Assembly (NCBI RefSeq): GCF_015500075.1
Contig: NZ_CP045496.1
Coordinates: 2,552,001-2,616,000 of the forward strand
DNA from: Mesorhizobium sp. INR15
Lineage (GTDB): Bacteria > Pseudomonadota > Alphaproteobacteria > Rhizobiales > Rhizobiaceae
DNA length: 64,000 bases
Direction: 5' to 3'
This document shows positions 17,956 through 26,685 of the stretch, piece after piece. The first letter of the stretch is position 1. Every line of letters starts with the position of its first letter. The notes below the pieces were generated by a model, which had not been told where the DNA came from, did no database searches, and saw nothing but the letters and a program-made list of their open reading frames with translations. The position numbers were made by a program, and so were the translations under genes.

Positions 17956-20022
17956 TCACTGCGTGTCCTGCTTCCAGCTGCGCGGGTGGCCGTCGACACG
18001 GAACTGGAAGATGAAATAGGGCGGGATGCAGGTGCCTTCGCCGGGTTTTGCTTCGGGCAGATCGTCGTAACCGGCGGTGCAGATGTAATCCTCGCGGCAG
18101 GGATGCGCCTTGTCGCAGGCGCGCAGGCCGGCGGTCTTGGTGAATTCCTTGGTGCAGAACTTGTGGTCCTTGCCCGATGCGATGCAATCGTTGAAGCCGG
18201 TCTTGGCGAGACGGCCGCAACTCGCCTCGTCCGGCAGCTTGTCACATGTCGCCTTGCGCAGCATGCCACCGGGAAAGCCGCCGGTTTTCTGCTCGGGATT
18301 GTCATAGCGCTGCCGCGCCGCGCCGTAGCCGGCGAGTTTCACCACCGGCTTCTTGTCGCGCGCCGGGTCGATGGCGCAATCCTTGGCGGTGGCCGGCGAC
18401 AGCCGGCAATATTTGTCATTGCCCCAGGCCGACATCCTGATCTCGCCGAACTCCACGGGGTCGCCGACCGCGGTGCCTTTTTCGCTGACGCAGGTGCCGA
18501 AACCGGGATGGATGGCGCTTTCGTGGACGCCGGCGCAGCGCAGGCCTTCGCCGCAGGTCCAGTCCTTGAAGCTCTCATCGTTGCCGCGATAGCAGATCGA
18601 GCCCCAGCCATTGTAGAGGTCGGTGCCTTTCAGCGCCTCGGCATATTTTGGGTCCGGACGGGCAGCGAATCCCTTGGTGAAATCCGGATGACCGCCGGCG
18701 GCGAATTCCTCGACTATGGCGCGGCGGCGCGGCAGGTCGGCGAAGAAGACGGCCGACCCCGGCACGAACACGGCGTTGCGGCGCGGCTCGCTGGCCGGGT
18801 CAGCGCCGGTATAGTGGAATCCGGCGATGCCATGCGTCTGGTGACAGCCGGTGCAGCTCATCTCATTGAGGCGCAGGTTGAAGCCGGCCACCGATTTGAC
18901 GCTGCCGAGCGTGTTGCCTTTGGCGACATAATCCTTCAGCGCCTTGTCGATATCGGCATCATCGATCAGCCCGTAGGCGATGTTGTTCTGCGACCGGCTC
19001 AAGCCGCCGGGCGCCACGGAGACGGCGCTTTTGGCCAGGAATTTCTCATCGATGAGCAGCCGGCCATGGTCGAGGTCGTAGATGTTGCGGTCGGTCAGCA
19101 GCCATTTGGCGAAGGCCGGCTTGTCGGCGAGCACGGTGGCGCGGTCGATCTGGTTTTCCATCTTCGATTCATGGAAGCTCGATGTCGCCGGGTCCCATTT
19201 GAAGATCTTCAGCAGATACTCGGCATGGCCGCCGAAATCGCGCCGTGTCGAGGCCGACAGGCGCAGCACCTGCATGTTGAGCTCAAGCCGCATGATCTGC
19301 GACGAATTCAGCATGGCGCCGGAGAGGGGACCTTCGCTTGAGCGCAGCCATGCCGCCAGCTGATCCGGCGGCAGGTCCTTTTGCCCGGCGGCAAGCCAGC
19401 GTTTGGCGACATCGGCGCAGGACGCATCGGTGGCGCGTGGCAAGTCCTTCGAAGCGCGCGCCTGCGCCTGCGTGGGTTTTGCATTGAAGACCAGGCTCAT
19501 GGTCAGTGGCAGGCGCGAGGAAATGCGTTGTGCCGGCTTGCCCTTGGCCGCCTTCTCCTCGACCGAATAGTGGAAGCGGTAGACCAGCCGGATCTCGCCG
19601 CATTCGGTGTGGCCGAGATAGCCGCGATCCATGCGGTTGATGACGCCGGTCAGATCCAGCGTCGAGCCGTCGTCATCAATGTATTTCGGGTTGAATTTCT
19701 GGCTGGTGTCGTTCGACCTCGCCATCGCCGCGACATAGGGGTCGGGGCTGGCTTTCGGTTCGTCGATGATCTGCTGTTTGACGGCGTCGCGGACTGTCGC
19801 TAGTGCCGGCACCGAGAACAGGCCGTGATTGTCGACATCGCGGGTGAGGCCAAGAGCCGGCCCGAGCAAACGGCTGATCGACAGGCCGTCACGCTCCAAA
19901 GCCTGCAAGGTGGCGGGATCGGTGACGGCGACGCTGGAATCGAGCGTTGTCGCGCCGGCAGGGTCAGAGCCAAGGCAGAACAGCGCTGCAATCAGCGACA
20001 GGATCAGGTTTGATATCCGCAA
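17956..20022 (-). CDS. secreted cysteine-rich protein with a CXXCH haem-like motif
   Basis: A 688-residue exported protein of unknown function. Residues 1-25 form a signal peptide (ILSLIAALFCLGSDPAGA). A large middle domain includes VINRMDRGYLGHTECGEIRLVYRF (about 127-150), and a single CTGCHQTHG at 390-398 is a c-type haem attachment site or a look-alike. The last 220 residues are rich in cysteine (at least a dozen), with patterns such as CGEGLRCAG and KAHPCREDYICTAGYDDLP typical of disulfide-bonded extracellular modules. It begins with TTG, GAGGG lying upstream; an ATG eight bases upstream is in another frame. It stands alone between the stress gene and a divergent metallopeptidase. Electron transfer or peroxidase roles are possible, but only one haem site is present. 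Confidence 0.75.
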   Translation of the reverse strand: MRISNLILSLIAALFCLGSDPAGATTLDSSVAVTDPATLQALERDGLSISRLLGPALGLTRDVDNHGLFSVPALATVRDAVKQQIIDEPKASPDPYVAAMARSNDTSQKFNPKYIDDDGSTLDLTGVINRMDRGYLGHTECGEIRLVYRFHYSVEEKAAKGKPAQRISSRLPLTMSLVFNAKPTQAQARASKDLPRATDASCADVAKRWLAAGQKDLPPDQLAAWLRSSEGPLSGAMLNSSQIMRLELNMQVLRLSASTRRDFGGHAEYLLKIFKWDPATSSFHESKMENQIDRATVLADKPAFAKWLLTDRNIYDLDHGRLLIDEKFLAKSAVSVAPGGLSRSQNNIAYGLIDDADIDKALKDYVAKGNTLGSVKSVAGFNLRLNEMSCTGCHQTHGIAGFHYTGADPASEPRRNAVFVPGSAVFFADLPRRRAIVEEFAAGGHPDFTKGFAARPDPKYAEALKGTDLYNGWGSICYRGNDESFKDWTCGEGLRCAGVHESAIHPGFGTCVSEKGTAVGDPVEFGEIRMSAWGNDKYCRLSPATAKDCAIDPARDKKPVVKLAGYGAARQRYDNPEQKTGGFPGGMLRKATCDKLPDEASCGRLAKTGFNDCIASGKDHKFCTKEFTKTAGLRACDKAHPCREDYICTAGYDDLPEAKPGEGTCIPPYFIFQFRVDGHPRSWKQDTQ

Positions 20023-20216
20023 GCCGCATTTCCCTCTTTGCCCAGGATGCTACAGCCCTGGCGCCGTCCCCGCCAGAGTGGCGAAGCCGGCACATCGCCC
20101 CGGTTGGCCACGAAAAATGCTGTGACTTGGTGCAACCATTGGGATAATTGTTTGTTGGGTCGAGCTGGCCCTGTGTGCCGGCTCAAACCGGGAAGTTCGC
20201 AGCGCGAGGAGTTGCC

Positions 20217-21146
20217 ATGCTCTGGAAGGGCCGTCGTCAGAGTGACAATGTCGAGGACGACCGCAGCGACAGCGGCGGCGGCGGATTGGGCGGCGGCAGC
20301 CCGGGCCAGTTCCGCATCCCGATTGGTGGCAGCGCCGGCGGTGGCGGCAGCATCATCCTGGTCATCCTGGTGGTGATTGCCGGCTGGTATTTCGGCTTCG
20401 ATCCTTCGGCAATCTTGGGCGGTGGCGATGGCAGCGTGCTGCCGGGTGGCGGCGGCCAGGTCACCGACAACAGCGGTAATCAGGGCGGCGGCACCGGCGC
20501 GCCCGCCAATGACGAGATGAAGCAGTTCGTCGCGACCGTGCTGGCCGAGACCGAAGACACCTGGACCGGCATCTTCAAGTCGCAAGGCCTGACTTATGAG
20601 GACCCGAAGCTTGTGCTGTTCAGTGGGCAAATCCGCTCTGCCTGTGGGTCCGCTTCCTCGTCGGCCGGACCTTTCTATTGTCCTGGCGACCGCAAGGTCT
20701 ATCTCGACATGACCTTCTTCCAGCAGCTCGACCAGCAATTCGGTGCGTCGGGAGAGTTCGCGCGGGCCTATGTCATCGCCCATGAAGTTGGCCACCATGT
20801 CCAGAACCTGTTGGGCACCATGGCGAAGTTCGATCAGGCGCGGCAAGGCGCGAGCGAGGCCGACGCCAACCAGATGTCGGTGCGCATCGAGCTGCAAGCG
20901 GACTGCTTCGCCGGCGTGTGGGCGCATTTCACCGCGCAGAAGGGCATATTGGAGCAGGGCGACATCGAAAGCGCGCTCAACGCCGCCAAGCAGATCGGCG
21001 ACGACACGCTGCAGAAGAAGATGCAGGGCTATGTCGTGCCTGAAAGCTTCAACCATGGCACATCGCAGCAACGCCAGACCTGGCTGGCGCGAGGCTACAA
21101 GAGCGGCAAGCTGTCGGATTGTGACACGCTGAGCGGCCCGCTTTAA
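20217..21146 (+). CDS. YpfJ-type neutral zinc metallopeptidase
   Basis: A 309-residue membrane-anchored protease family member. A glycine-rich N terminus leads to one transmembrane helix (IILVILVVIAGWYFGF, about 46-61), then a glycine/asparagine linker and the catalytic domain with H189-E-V-G-H193 as zinc site, VYLDMTFFQQL before it, and ELQADCFAGVWAH (third ligand region) after it. Two cysteine pairs suggest a periplasmic location. The ATG at 20217 follows GCGAGGAG. The family is widespread and its substrates are unknown. A strong hairpin follows the stop. Confidence 0.9.
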   Translation: MLWKGRRQSDNVEDDRSDSGGGGLGGGSPGQFRIPIGGSAGGGGSIILVILVVIAGWYFGFDPSAILGGGDGSVLPGGGGQVTDNSGNQGGGTGAPANDEMKQFVATVLAETEDTWTGIFKSQGLTYEDPKLVLFSGQIRSACGSASSSAGPFYCPGDRKVYLDMTFFQQLDQQFGASGEFARAYVIAHEVGHHVQNLLGTMAKFDQARQGASEADANQMSVRIELQADCFAGVWAHFTAQKGILEQGDIESALNAAKQIGDDTLQKKMQGYVVPESFNHGTSQQRQTWLARGYKSGKLSDCDTLSGPL

Positions 21147-21163
21147 GCACTCGTCCTACCGCA

Positions 21164-21195
21164 ATTTCCTGATGGCAAAGAAGCCGTCAGGGAAT
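21164..21195. terminator. hairpin after the metallopeptidase gene
   Basis: ATTTCCTGATGGC (21164-21176) pairs with GCCGTCAGGGAAT (21183-21195) around AAAGAA, a 13-base stem with two wobble or mismatch positions. There is no clear U tract, so termination would be moderate. Confidence 0.5.
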
Positions 21196-21299
21196 GTCAG
21201 GATCAAACATTCTTGCCTGTTCTCGCATTGTTCCTTTTCGCGGGCTCGCCTATAAGGTGCGTCCGCTTGCACCTGTGCGGCTGAGGAGCTTGACCCGTC

Positions 21300-22565
21300 A
21301 TGATAGACCCCAAAACCGCCAGGCGGGGCCTTGCGCTTGTTTTCACAACGCTGCTGCTCGACATTATCGGCTTCGGCATCATCATGCCGGTGCTGCCGGC
21401 CTATCTGCAGGAACTGACCGGCGTCGGCGTCAGCGAGGCTGCCATCGAGGGTGGCTGGCTGTTCTTCGTCTACGCCGCGATGCAGTTCTTCTTCGCACCC
21501 ATCATGGGCGGGTTGAGCGACCGGTTCGGACGGCGGCCAATTCTGCTTGCCTCCGTGTTCACATTCGCCATCGACAACCTGATCTGCGCACTCGCGTGGT
21601 CCTATCCCATGCTGTTCATCGGGCGTGTGCTGGCCGGCATTTCGGGCGCCAGCTATTCGACGACATCGGCTTTCATCGCCGACATTTCGAACGACGAGAA
21701 CCGGGCGAAGAATTTCGGCCTGCTCGGCATAGCCTTCGGCGTCGGTTTCGTCATTGGGCCGGTCCTGGGCGGACTGCTCGGCACGTTCGGGCCGCGCGTG
21801 CCGTTCTTTTTCGCCGCCGGGCTTGCCTTCGTGAATTTCCTGATCGCGATGTTCCTGCTGCCGGAAACACTCGACGACAAGCACCGCCGCCGCTTCGAGT
21901 GGAAACGCGCCAACCCGGTCGGCACGCTGCTGCAGATGCGCCAATACAAGGGCATCGGCTGGATCGGCCTCGTCTTCTTCCTGATGACGCTCGGGCACAT
22001 GATGTATCCGGCGGTCTGGTCGTTCGTCTCCAGCTACCGCTATGGCTGGAGCCAGCAGCAGATCGGCTTCTCGCTCGGCGCCTTCGGCCTGTGCGGAGCG
22101 ATTGTCATGGCGACCGTCCTGCCGCGCGTCATCCCCAGGCTCGGTGAATGGAAGACGGCGGCGATCGGTCTCGCGTTCACAGCGTTCAGCGCTCTTGGCT
22201 ATGCCTTCTCGACGCATGGCTGGATGATCTACGCGGTGATTGTCGCCGGCTGCCTTGAAGCCCTGGCCGACCCGCCGCTCAGAAGCCTGGCCGCCGGCAA
22301 GGTGCCGCCTTCGGCGCAAGGCGAGTTGCAAGGCGCGATGACCTCGATCTTCTCGATCACCTCGATCATCACGCCGCTGCTCTATACGGCGGTATTTTCC
22401 TGGTTCACCGGCCCCAATGCGCCGGTGGTGTTCGGCGGCGCGCCCTATCTCCTCGGCGCGGTGTTCCTCGTCCTGGCGCTCATCGTCTTCGTCACCAAGG
22501 TCGCGCGGCCGGCAATGCTCAAGACCGTCACGGTCGGCGTCGCGGAAGAGGGAGCGCAGGTATGA
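21300..22565 (+). CDS. MFS transporter, TetA-like DHA1 efflux protein
   Basis: A 421-residue twelve-helix transporter. DIIGFGIIMPVLPAYL in helix 1, GGLSDRFGRRPILL (motif A, about residues 73-86) and GVGFVIGPVLGGLLG (motif C of antiporters, helix 5) place it near TetA and related drug/proton antiporters. Such rhizobial homologues are common and need not give tetracycline resistance. Its last four bases overlap the start of an aldo/keto reductase gene (ATGA), so the two are translationally coupled. Confidence 0.88.
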   Translation: MIDPKTARRGLALVFTTLLLDIIGFGIIMPVLPAYLQELTGVGVSEAAIEGGWLFFVYAAMQFFFAPIMGGLSDRFGRRPILLASVFTFAIDNLICALAWSYPMLFIGRVLAGISGASYSTTSAFIADISNDENRAKNFGLLGIAFGVGFVIGPVLGGLLGTFGPRVPFFFAAGLAFVNFLIAMFLLPETLDDKHRRRFEWKRANPVGTLLQMRQYKGIGWIGLVFFLMTLGHMMYPAVWSFVSSYRYGWSQQQIGFSLGAFGLCGAIVMATVLPRVIPRLGEWKTAAIGLAFTAFSALGYAFSTHGWMIYAVIVAGCLEALADPPLRSLAAGKVPPSAQGELQGAMTSIFSITSIITPLLYTAVFSWFTGPNAPVVFGGAPYLLGAVFLVLALIVFVTKVARPAMLKTVTVGVAEEGAQV

Positions 22566-23482
22566 GCCATGACAGCCGCATTGGGCTGACCAGCGATGGG
22601 CTGTCGCTGTCGCGCCTGGTCTTCGGCGCATGGCGGCTCCTCGATGGCGCGGTGCCTCCGGCCGCGGAGGCCGTTGCCCGGCTGATCGGCACGGCGGCCG
22701 ATCTCGGCCTGACCAGCTTTGACCATGCCGATATCTATGGGAACTACGAGGTGGAGGCGGCTTTTGGCGCCGGGCTGGCGCACTGGCACGGAAAGCGGGA
22801 TGCGATCGAGCTGATCTCGAAATGCGATATCATGCTGGCCTCGGCCAACCGCCCGCAAAACCGGCTGAAGCACTATGACACCAGTGCCGGCCATATCACG
22901 GCGTCGGTCGACCGTTCGCTCTCCAATCTGCGTACCGATTATCTTGACCTGCTTCTGCTGCACCGGCCGGACCCGCTGACGGATGCCGACGAAACGGCGG
23001 CGGCGCTGGCGGCCCTGGTCAAGGCCGGCAAGGTGAGGGCGGTTGGCGTCTCCAATTTCACGCCATCGCAGTTCGATCTTCTGGCCTCGCGGCTGCCCTT
23101 CGCGCTTGTCACCAACCAGATCGAGATGTCGGTGCTGAAGACCTCTGCGCTGACCGACGGCAGCCTCGACCATGCGCAGCGGCTTGCCTATGCGCCGATG
23201 ATCTGGTCGCCGCTCGGCGGCGGCTCGCTCTTCACGGGCACGGAGCAGAGGGAGGCGCGGGTGCGCGCGGCACTGGCGAGCGTCGCTGCTGAAACCGGCG
23301 CCGGCGATCTCGCCACGGTCGCCATCGCCTGGCTGCTGCGGCATCCGGCGCGGCTGGTGCCGGTGCTGGGCTCGATGAAGCCGGAACGGCTGGCTGCCAT
23401 GGTCAAGGCGCTCGATATCGTGCTCGACCGCCAGCAATGGTTCTCCCTCCTGGAAGCCAGCGAAGGCCGGCCGGTGGCTTGA
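22562..23482 (+). CDS. aldo/keto reductase, YdhF-like
   Basis: A 306-residue NADPH-dependent reductase of the AKR barrel fold, most like E. coli YdhF. TSFDHADIYGNYEVEAAFG (about 51-69) holds the catalytic Asp and Tyr, VDRSLSNLRTDYLDLLLLHRPDP the Lys/His region, KVRAVGVSNFTPSQFD is the family signature, and PVLGSMKPERLAAMV the cofactor end. The natural substrate is unknown. Coupling to the MFS gene by an ATGA overlap suggests that product and transporter act on one compound. Confidence 0.88.
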   Translation: MSHDSRIGLTSDGLSLSRLVFGAWRLLDGAVPPAAEAVARLIGTAADLGLTSFDHADIYGNYEVEAAFGAGLAHWHGKRDAIELISKCDIMLASANRPQNRLKHYDTSAGHITASVDRSLSNLRTDYLDLLLLHRPDPLTDADETAAALAALVKAGKVRAVGVSNFTPSQFDLLASRLPFALVTNQIEMSVLKTSALTDGSLDHAQRLAYAPMIWSPLGGGSLFTGTEQREARVRAALASVAAETGAGDLATVAIAWLLRHPARLVPVLGSMKPERLAAMVKALDIVLDRQQWFSLLEASEGRPVA

Positions 23483-23487
23483 GGATC

Positions 23488-23583
23488 AGAGCAGTTCAGT
23501 GATTGGTAGAATCACTAAACTGCTCTAACTCTTTGTTTTTACGCAATTCCCAACGGAAAGTGCTACGCCTTTTTCCTGGAATT
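23488..23583. repeat. rhizobial intergenic palindrome followed by a conserved tail, probable terminator
   Basis: AGAGCAGTTCAGTGATT (23488-23504) pairs with AATCACTAAACTGCTCT (23510-23526) with one mismatch, a 17-base stem around GGTAG. It is followed by CTTTGTTTTTACGCAATTCC and a CTTTTTCCTGGAATTCC tail up to the carA stop. I know this combination as a frequent element in Mesorhizobium intergenic regions. It sits between converging genes and can serve both as terminator. Confidence 0.65.
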
Positions 23584-23586
23584 CCT

Positions 23587-24798
23587 CTAAGCCCGCTCGG
23601 CCAGCAGTTCCTCGCCACGCTTTGCGCGGATCAGGTTGACGAAGCGGCGGAACAGATAGTGCGAATCCTGCGGGCCGGGCGATGCCTCGGGGTGGTGCTG
23701 GACCGAGAACACCGGGCGTCCGGTCAGTGTGATGCCGCAGTTCGAGCCGTCGAACAGCGAGACGTGGGTTTCCTCGACGCCCGATGGCAGCGAGTCGGCA
23801 TCGACCGCAAAGCCATGGTTCATCGAAACGATCTCGACCTTGCCGGTGGTGTGGTCCTTGACCGGATGGTTGGCGCCGTGGTGGCCCTGATGCATCTTGG
23901 CGGTCTTGCCGCCCAGCGCCAGGGCCAGCATCTGATGGCCAAGGCAGATGCCGAACACCGGAATGTCTGATTTCAACAGGTCCTGGATGACAGGCACGGC
24001 ATAGTCGCCGGTGGCTTCCGGATCGCCGGGGCCGTTGGACAAGAAGATGCCGTCCGGCTGCATGGCGAGGATTTCCTCGGCGCCGGTCTTGGCCGGCACC
24101 ACGGTGACCTTGGCGCCAAGCCCGGCAAGCAGGCGCAGGATGTTGCGCTTGACGCCATAGTCGATGGCCACGACATGCATGGTCGGTTCGGCCTGTTCGC
24201 CAAAGCCTTCGTTCCACACCCAGGGTGTTTCACGCCAGACCGACGACTGGCCTGACGTCACTTCCTTGGCGAGGTCGAGCCCGATCAGGCCCGACCAAGC
24301 GGCGGCGCGCTGCTTCAGGTCGTCAATGTCGAAGACACCATCGGGCGCGTGCGCGATGACGGCGTTGGGCATGCCCTTTTCGCGGATCAGGGCGGTCAGC
24401 GCGCGGGTGTCGATGCCCGAGAGCGCGACGATACCGCGCTTCTTCAGCCATTCATCGAGGCCAACTCCGGCACGGTAATTGGACGGGTTGGTGACATCGG
24501 CCTTGAACACCGCGCCGACAGCGCCGGCCCGCGCGACGGGGTTGAGGTCCTCGATATCCTCGTCATTGGTGCCGATATTGCCGATATGCGGGAAGGTGAA
24601 GGTGACGATCTGGCCGGCATAGGACGGATCGGTGAGGATTTCCTGGTAGCCGGTCAGTGCCGTGTTGAAGCAGACCTCGGCAACCGCCGAGCCGGTGGCG
24701 CCCAGGCCGCGACCCTCGATGACCGTGCCGTCGGCCAGGACCAGCAAGGCGGTCGGCTTTTCGTTGGCCCAGGCGGGCGTGGACGCGGTGGTGGCCAT
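23587..24798 (-). CDS. carA: carbamoyl-phosphate synthase small subunit (glutaminase)
   Basis: A 403-residue glutamine amidotransferase subunit that supplies ammonia to CarB. The N-terminal CarA domain (LLVLADGTVIEGRGLG, FNTALTGYQEILTDPSY) is followed by a class I amidotransferase with the nucleophile Cys285 in VFGICLGHQ and His369/Glu371 in VQHHPEASPGP. LSNGPGDPE is at 253-261. The ATG follows TAGGAGCGCCACC. carB lies about 15 kb away on the same strand; separate car genes are usual in this bacterial group. Confidence 0.97.
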   Translation of the reverse strand: MATTASTPAWANEKPTALLVLADGTVIEGRGLGATGSAVAEVCFNTALTGYQEILTDPSYAGQIVTFTFPHIGNIGTNDEDIEDLNPVARAGAVGAVFKADVTNPSNYRAGVGLDEWLKKRGIVALSGIDTRALTALIREKGMPNAVIAHAPDGVFDIDDLKQRAAAWSGLIGLDLAKEVTSGQSSVWRETPWVWNEGFGEQAEPTMHVVAIDYGVKRNILRLLAGLGAKVTVVPAKTGAEEILAMQPDGIFLSNGPGDPEATGDYAVPVIQDLLKSDIPVFGICLGHQMLALALGGKTAKMHQGHHGANHPVKDHTTGKVEIVSMNHGFAVDADSLPSGVEETHVSLFDGSNCGITLTGRPVFSVQHHPEASPGPQDSHYLFRRFVNLIRAKRGEELLAERA

Positions 24799-25130
24799 GG
24801 TGGCGCTCCTAACAGGCTGCTTGCGGATTGTCCCGGCAACGGGACGATCCTCGCAGCAAACAGCGCGGCAGCGATTTCTCGAGCCTGCGCGCTAATCTTC
24901 TATCCTGTTCATCCCGTCTCCCAAAACCGCTGGACGCTTTTGGGCGGCACGAACTCATTGTCATATGCAAGGCCGAGTACATAGGGGAAGGCGCCAGAAC
25001 GGTCAATGATGCAGCCAATGGCCGGCACCGATTTATTTCCCTGAACAATATCAGTGATTTGCTTGATGGAATCCGGGTTTGCCTTGCGCTTTCGGCGAGG
25101 CTATTGTCCGCGCCGATTGAAGGAGAAAGC
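24799..25130. other. intergenic region between divergent carA and yqeY-like genes
   Basis: 332 bases without a supported gene. It contains an inverted repeat, CCCAAAA (24920-24926) and TTTTGGG (24938-24944) around an 11-base loop, in the leader of carA. I saw no known pyrimidine riboswitch or leader peptide. A reading frame is open through the region in line with the YqeY gene but has no credible start. Confidence 0.5.
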
Positions 25131-25583
25131 ATGATGCGCGGAAAAATCGCCGAATCCCTGAAGAGCGCCATGAAGGCGCAGGACAAGCGCCGGCTGCCGA
25201 CGCTGCGGCTGATCCAGGCCGCCATCCATGACCGCGACATCCTCAACCGCGGCTCGGCCAAGGAGCCGGCCAGCGACGAGGAAATCCTGCAGATCCTGGC
25301 CAAGATGGTGAAGCAGCGCGAGGAGTCGGCCAAGGCGTTCGATGACGGCAAGCGTCCGGAACTGGCCGCGCAGGAGCGCGATGAGATGAGCATCATCCGC
25401 GACTTCCTGCCGACGCAGCTCGACGACGCCGCTATTGCCGCCGCGGCGCGCGAAGCGATCGCGGCCACCGGCGCCGCCAGCCAGAAGGACATGGGCAAGG
25501 TGATCGCCGCGCTGAAGCAGAAATATTCCGGTCAGATGGATTTCGGCAAGGCCAGCGGCATCGTCAAGGGGCTGCTGCAGTAG
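25131..25583 (+). CDS. GatB/YqeY domain protein
   Basis: A 150-residue helical protein of the YqeY family, which resembles the C-terminal tRNA-binding tail of the GatB amidotransferase subunit. Typical parts are MKAQDKRRLPTLRLIQAAI, DEEILQILAKMVKQREESAKAF, QERDEMSIIRDFLPTQL, and the closing QKDMGKVIAALKQKYSGQMDFGKASGIVKGLL. Its role is not established; it may act near tRNA-dependent amidation or translation. The ATG at 25131 follows AAGGAG. In related rhizobia it is commonly divergent from carA, as here. Confidence 0.9.
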   Translation: MMRGKIAESLKSAMKAQDKRRLPTLRLIQAAIHDRDILNRGSAKEPASDEEILQILAKMVKQREESAKAFDDGKRPELAAQERDEMSIIRDFLPTQLDDAAIAAAAREAIAATGAASQKDMGKVIAALKQKYSGQMDFGKASGIVKGLLQ

Positions 25584-25661
25584 GAGGCTTGCCGCGGCTC
25601 GCACGTATGCAGCCTGTGCGACCAAACGGCGTCCTCACTCTGCGCCCGGTTCTCGACTTGC

Positions 25662-26585
25662 CTACAAGCCGAGTTCCCCAGGTAGCGCGCGCAGCAAACC
25701 TGGTGCTTCCTGCTGGACATGATCCCACAAGCGGCTCGCGACCGGTCCGTGCGGCCGGTCGCGGCGGCGTGCGACCACCAGCTCCTCGATGCGGCCGGGC
25801 AGATGACGGCCGGCAATGGACAGCAGGCGCCCGTCGCGCAGCTCGTCCTCGATCAGGAAGCGGGGCATGTGGCCCCACCCGAGGCCCTGCAGGATGATTT
25901 CCTTCTTCATACCCTGGTCGGCCACCATGCATTGTGGCGCGCCTTCGATCACGAAATAGTCCTGTTGCGGTGAATGGCGGGCGCTGTCGCGCATGACGCA
26001 TTGGGTGAATGCCTGCATCTTTTCCAGCGTGATCGGCTGTTCAATGGGCTGCGGCAGAAAGCCCGGGGCCACCACGGGAATGAATGGCACCTTGCCGAGG
26101 TCGATCCATTCGACCCGGGCATCGCCCTTGTCGATCCAGTGCAAAATGAGGTCGGCCTTGTCATCGAAGAGGCGTTCCCATGGGCCGGACACTGACTCGA
26201 AATGCAGGTGCAACCGCGTGCCGGGGCATTGGGCGAAGAACCGCCCCAGCGTCCCCAGCACCCGTGGGCGCGGGCAGAGGTCGCCGATCACCACATGGAT
26301 ATCGCTTTCCTCTCCCATCGACAGCTGGGCGGCATGGACGCGTAGGCCTTCCAATTCATGCAGTAGCGACCGAGCCCGGCGGTGGAACGACAGTCCGGCT
26401 TCCGTCGGCCGTACGCGGTAGCCGCTGCGATCAAGGAGAATGAGGTCGAGCTGTCGTTCCAGCTTGGCGACGGCGGCGAACACCGCCGGATGCGAGCGGT
26501 GGAGTATGGCTGCCGCCGGCTGAAAGCCACCGGTGCGGATCACCGCATCGAAGCATTGCAGGTCGTGCAGTGTGAATTCGGCCAT
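25662..26585 (-). CDS. LysR-family transcriptional regulator
   Basis: A 307-residue LysR regulator: FTLHDLQCFDAVIRTGGFQPAAAILHRSHPAVFAAVAKLERQL is the helix-turn-helix, followed by the effector-binding domain (DIHVVIGDLCPRP, ADLILHWIDKGD, LGWGHMPRFLIEDEL). It is divergent from an alpha/beta hydrolase gene 100 bases away, its probable target. The inducer is unknown; enol-lactones or aromatic breakdown products are a guess from the neighbour. Confidence 0.88.
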   Translation of the reverse strand: MAEFTLHDLQCFDAVIRTGGFQPAAAILHRSHPAVFAAVAKLERQLDLILLDRSGYRVRPTEAGLSFHRRARSLLHELEGLRVHAAQLSMGEESDIHVVIGDLCPRPRVLGTLGRFFAQCPGTRLHLHFESVSGPWERLFDDKADLILHWIDKGDARVEWIDLGKVPFIPVVAPGFLPQPIEQPITLEKMQAFTQCVMRDSARHSPQQDYFVIEGAPQCMVADQGMKKEIILQGLGWGHMPRFLIEDELRDGRLLSIAGRHLPGRIEELVVARRRDRPHGPVASRLWDHVQQEAPGLLRALPGELGL

Positions 26586-26685
26586 GTCGGCTTTTCTTAC
26601 AGAGAATGTCTTATCTTTGTAATATCACCAAAAACAGACCACGACTACGCTTTGCCTCATTCAAAGGTCCAGAAGGAATTTCACC

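Noticed and set aside
17986..19341. 451-codon plus-strand frame opposite the exported CXXCH protein
   Set aside because: The minus-strand protein has a signal peptide and domain-like structure; the opposite frame has no start site and no recognisable motif.
21156..22631. 491-codon minus-strand frame opposite the TetA-like gene
   Set aside because: The plus-strand MFS protein is unmistakable; this frame is its complement and is full of Arg/Asp/Glu repeats.
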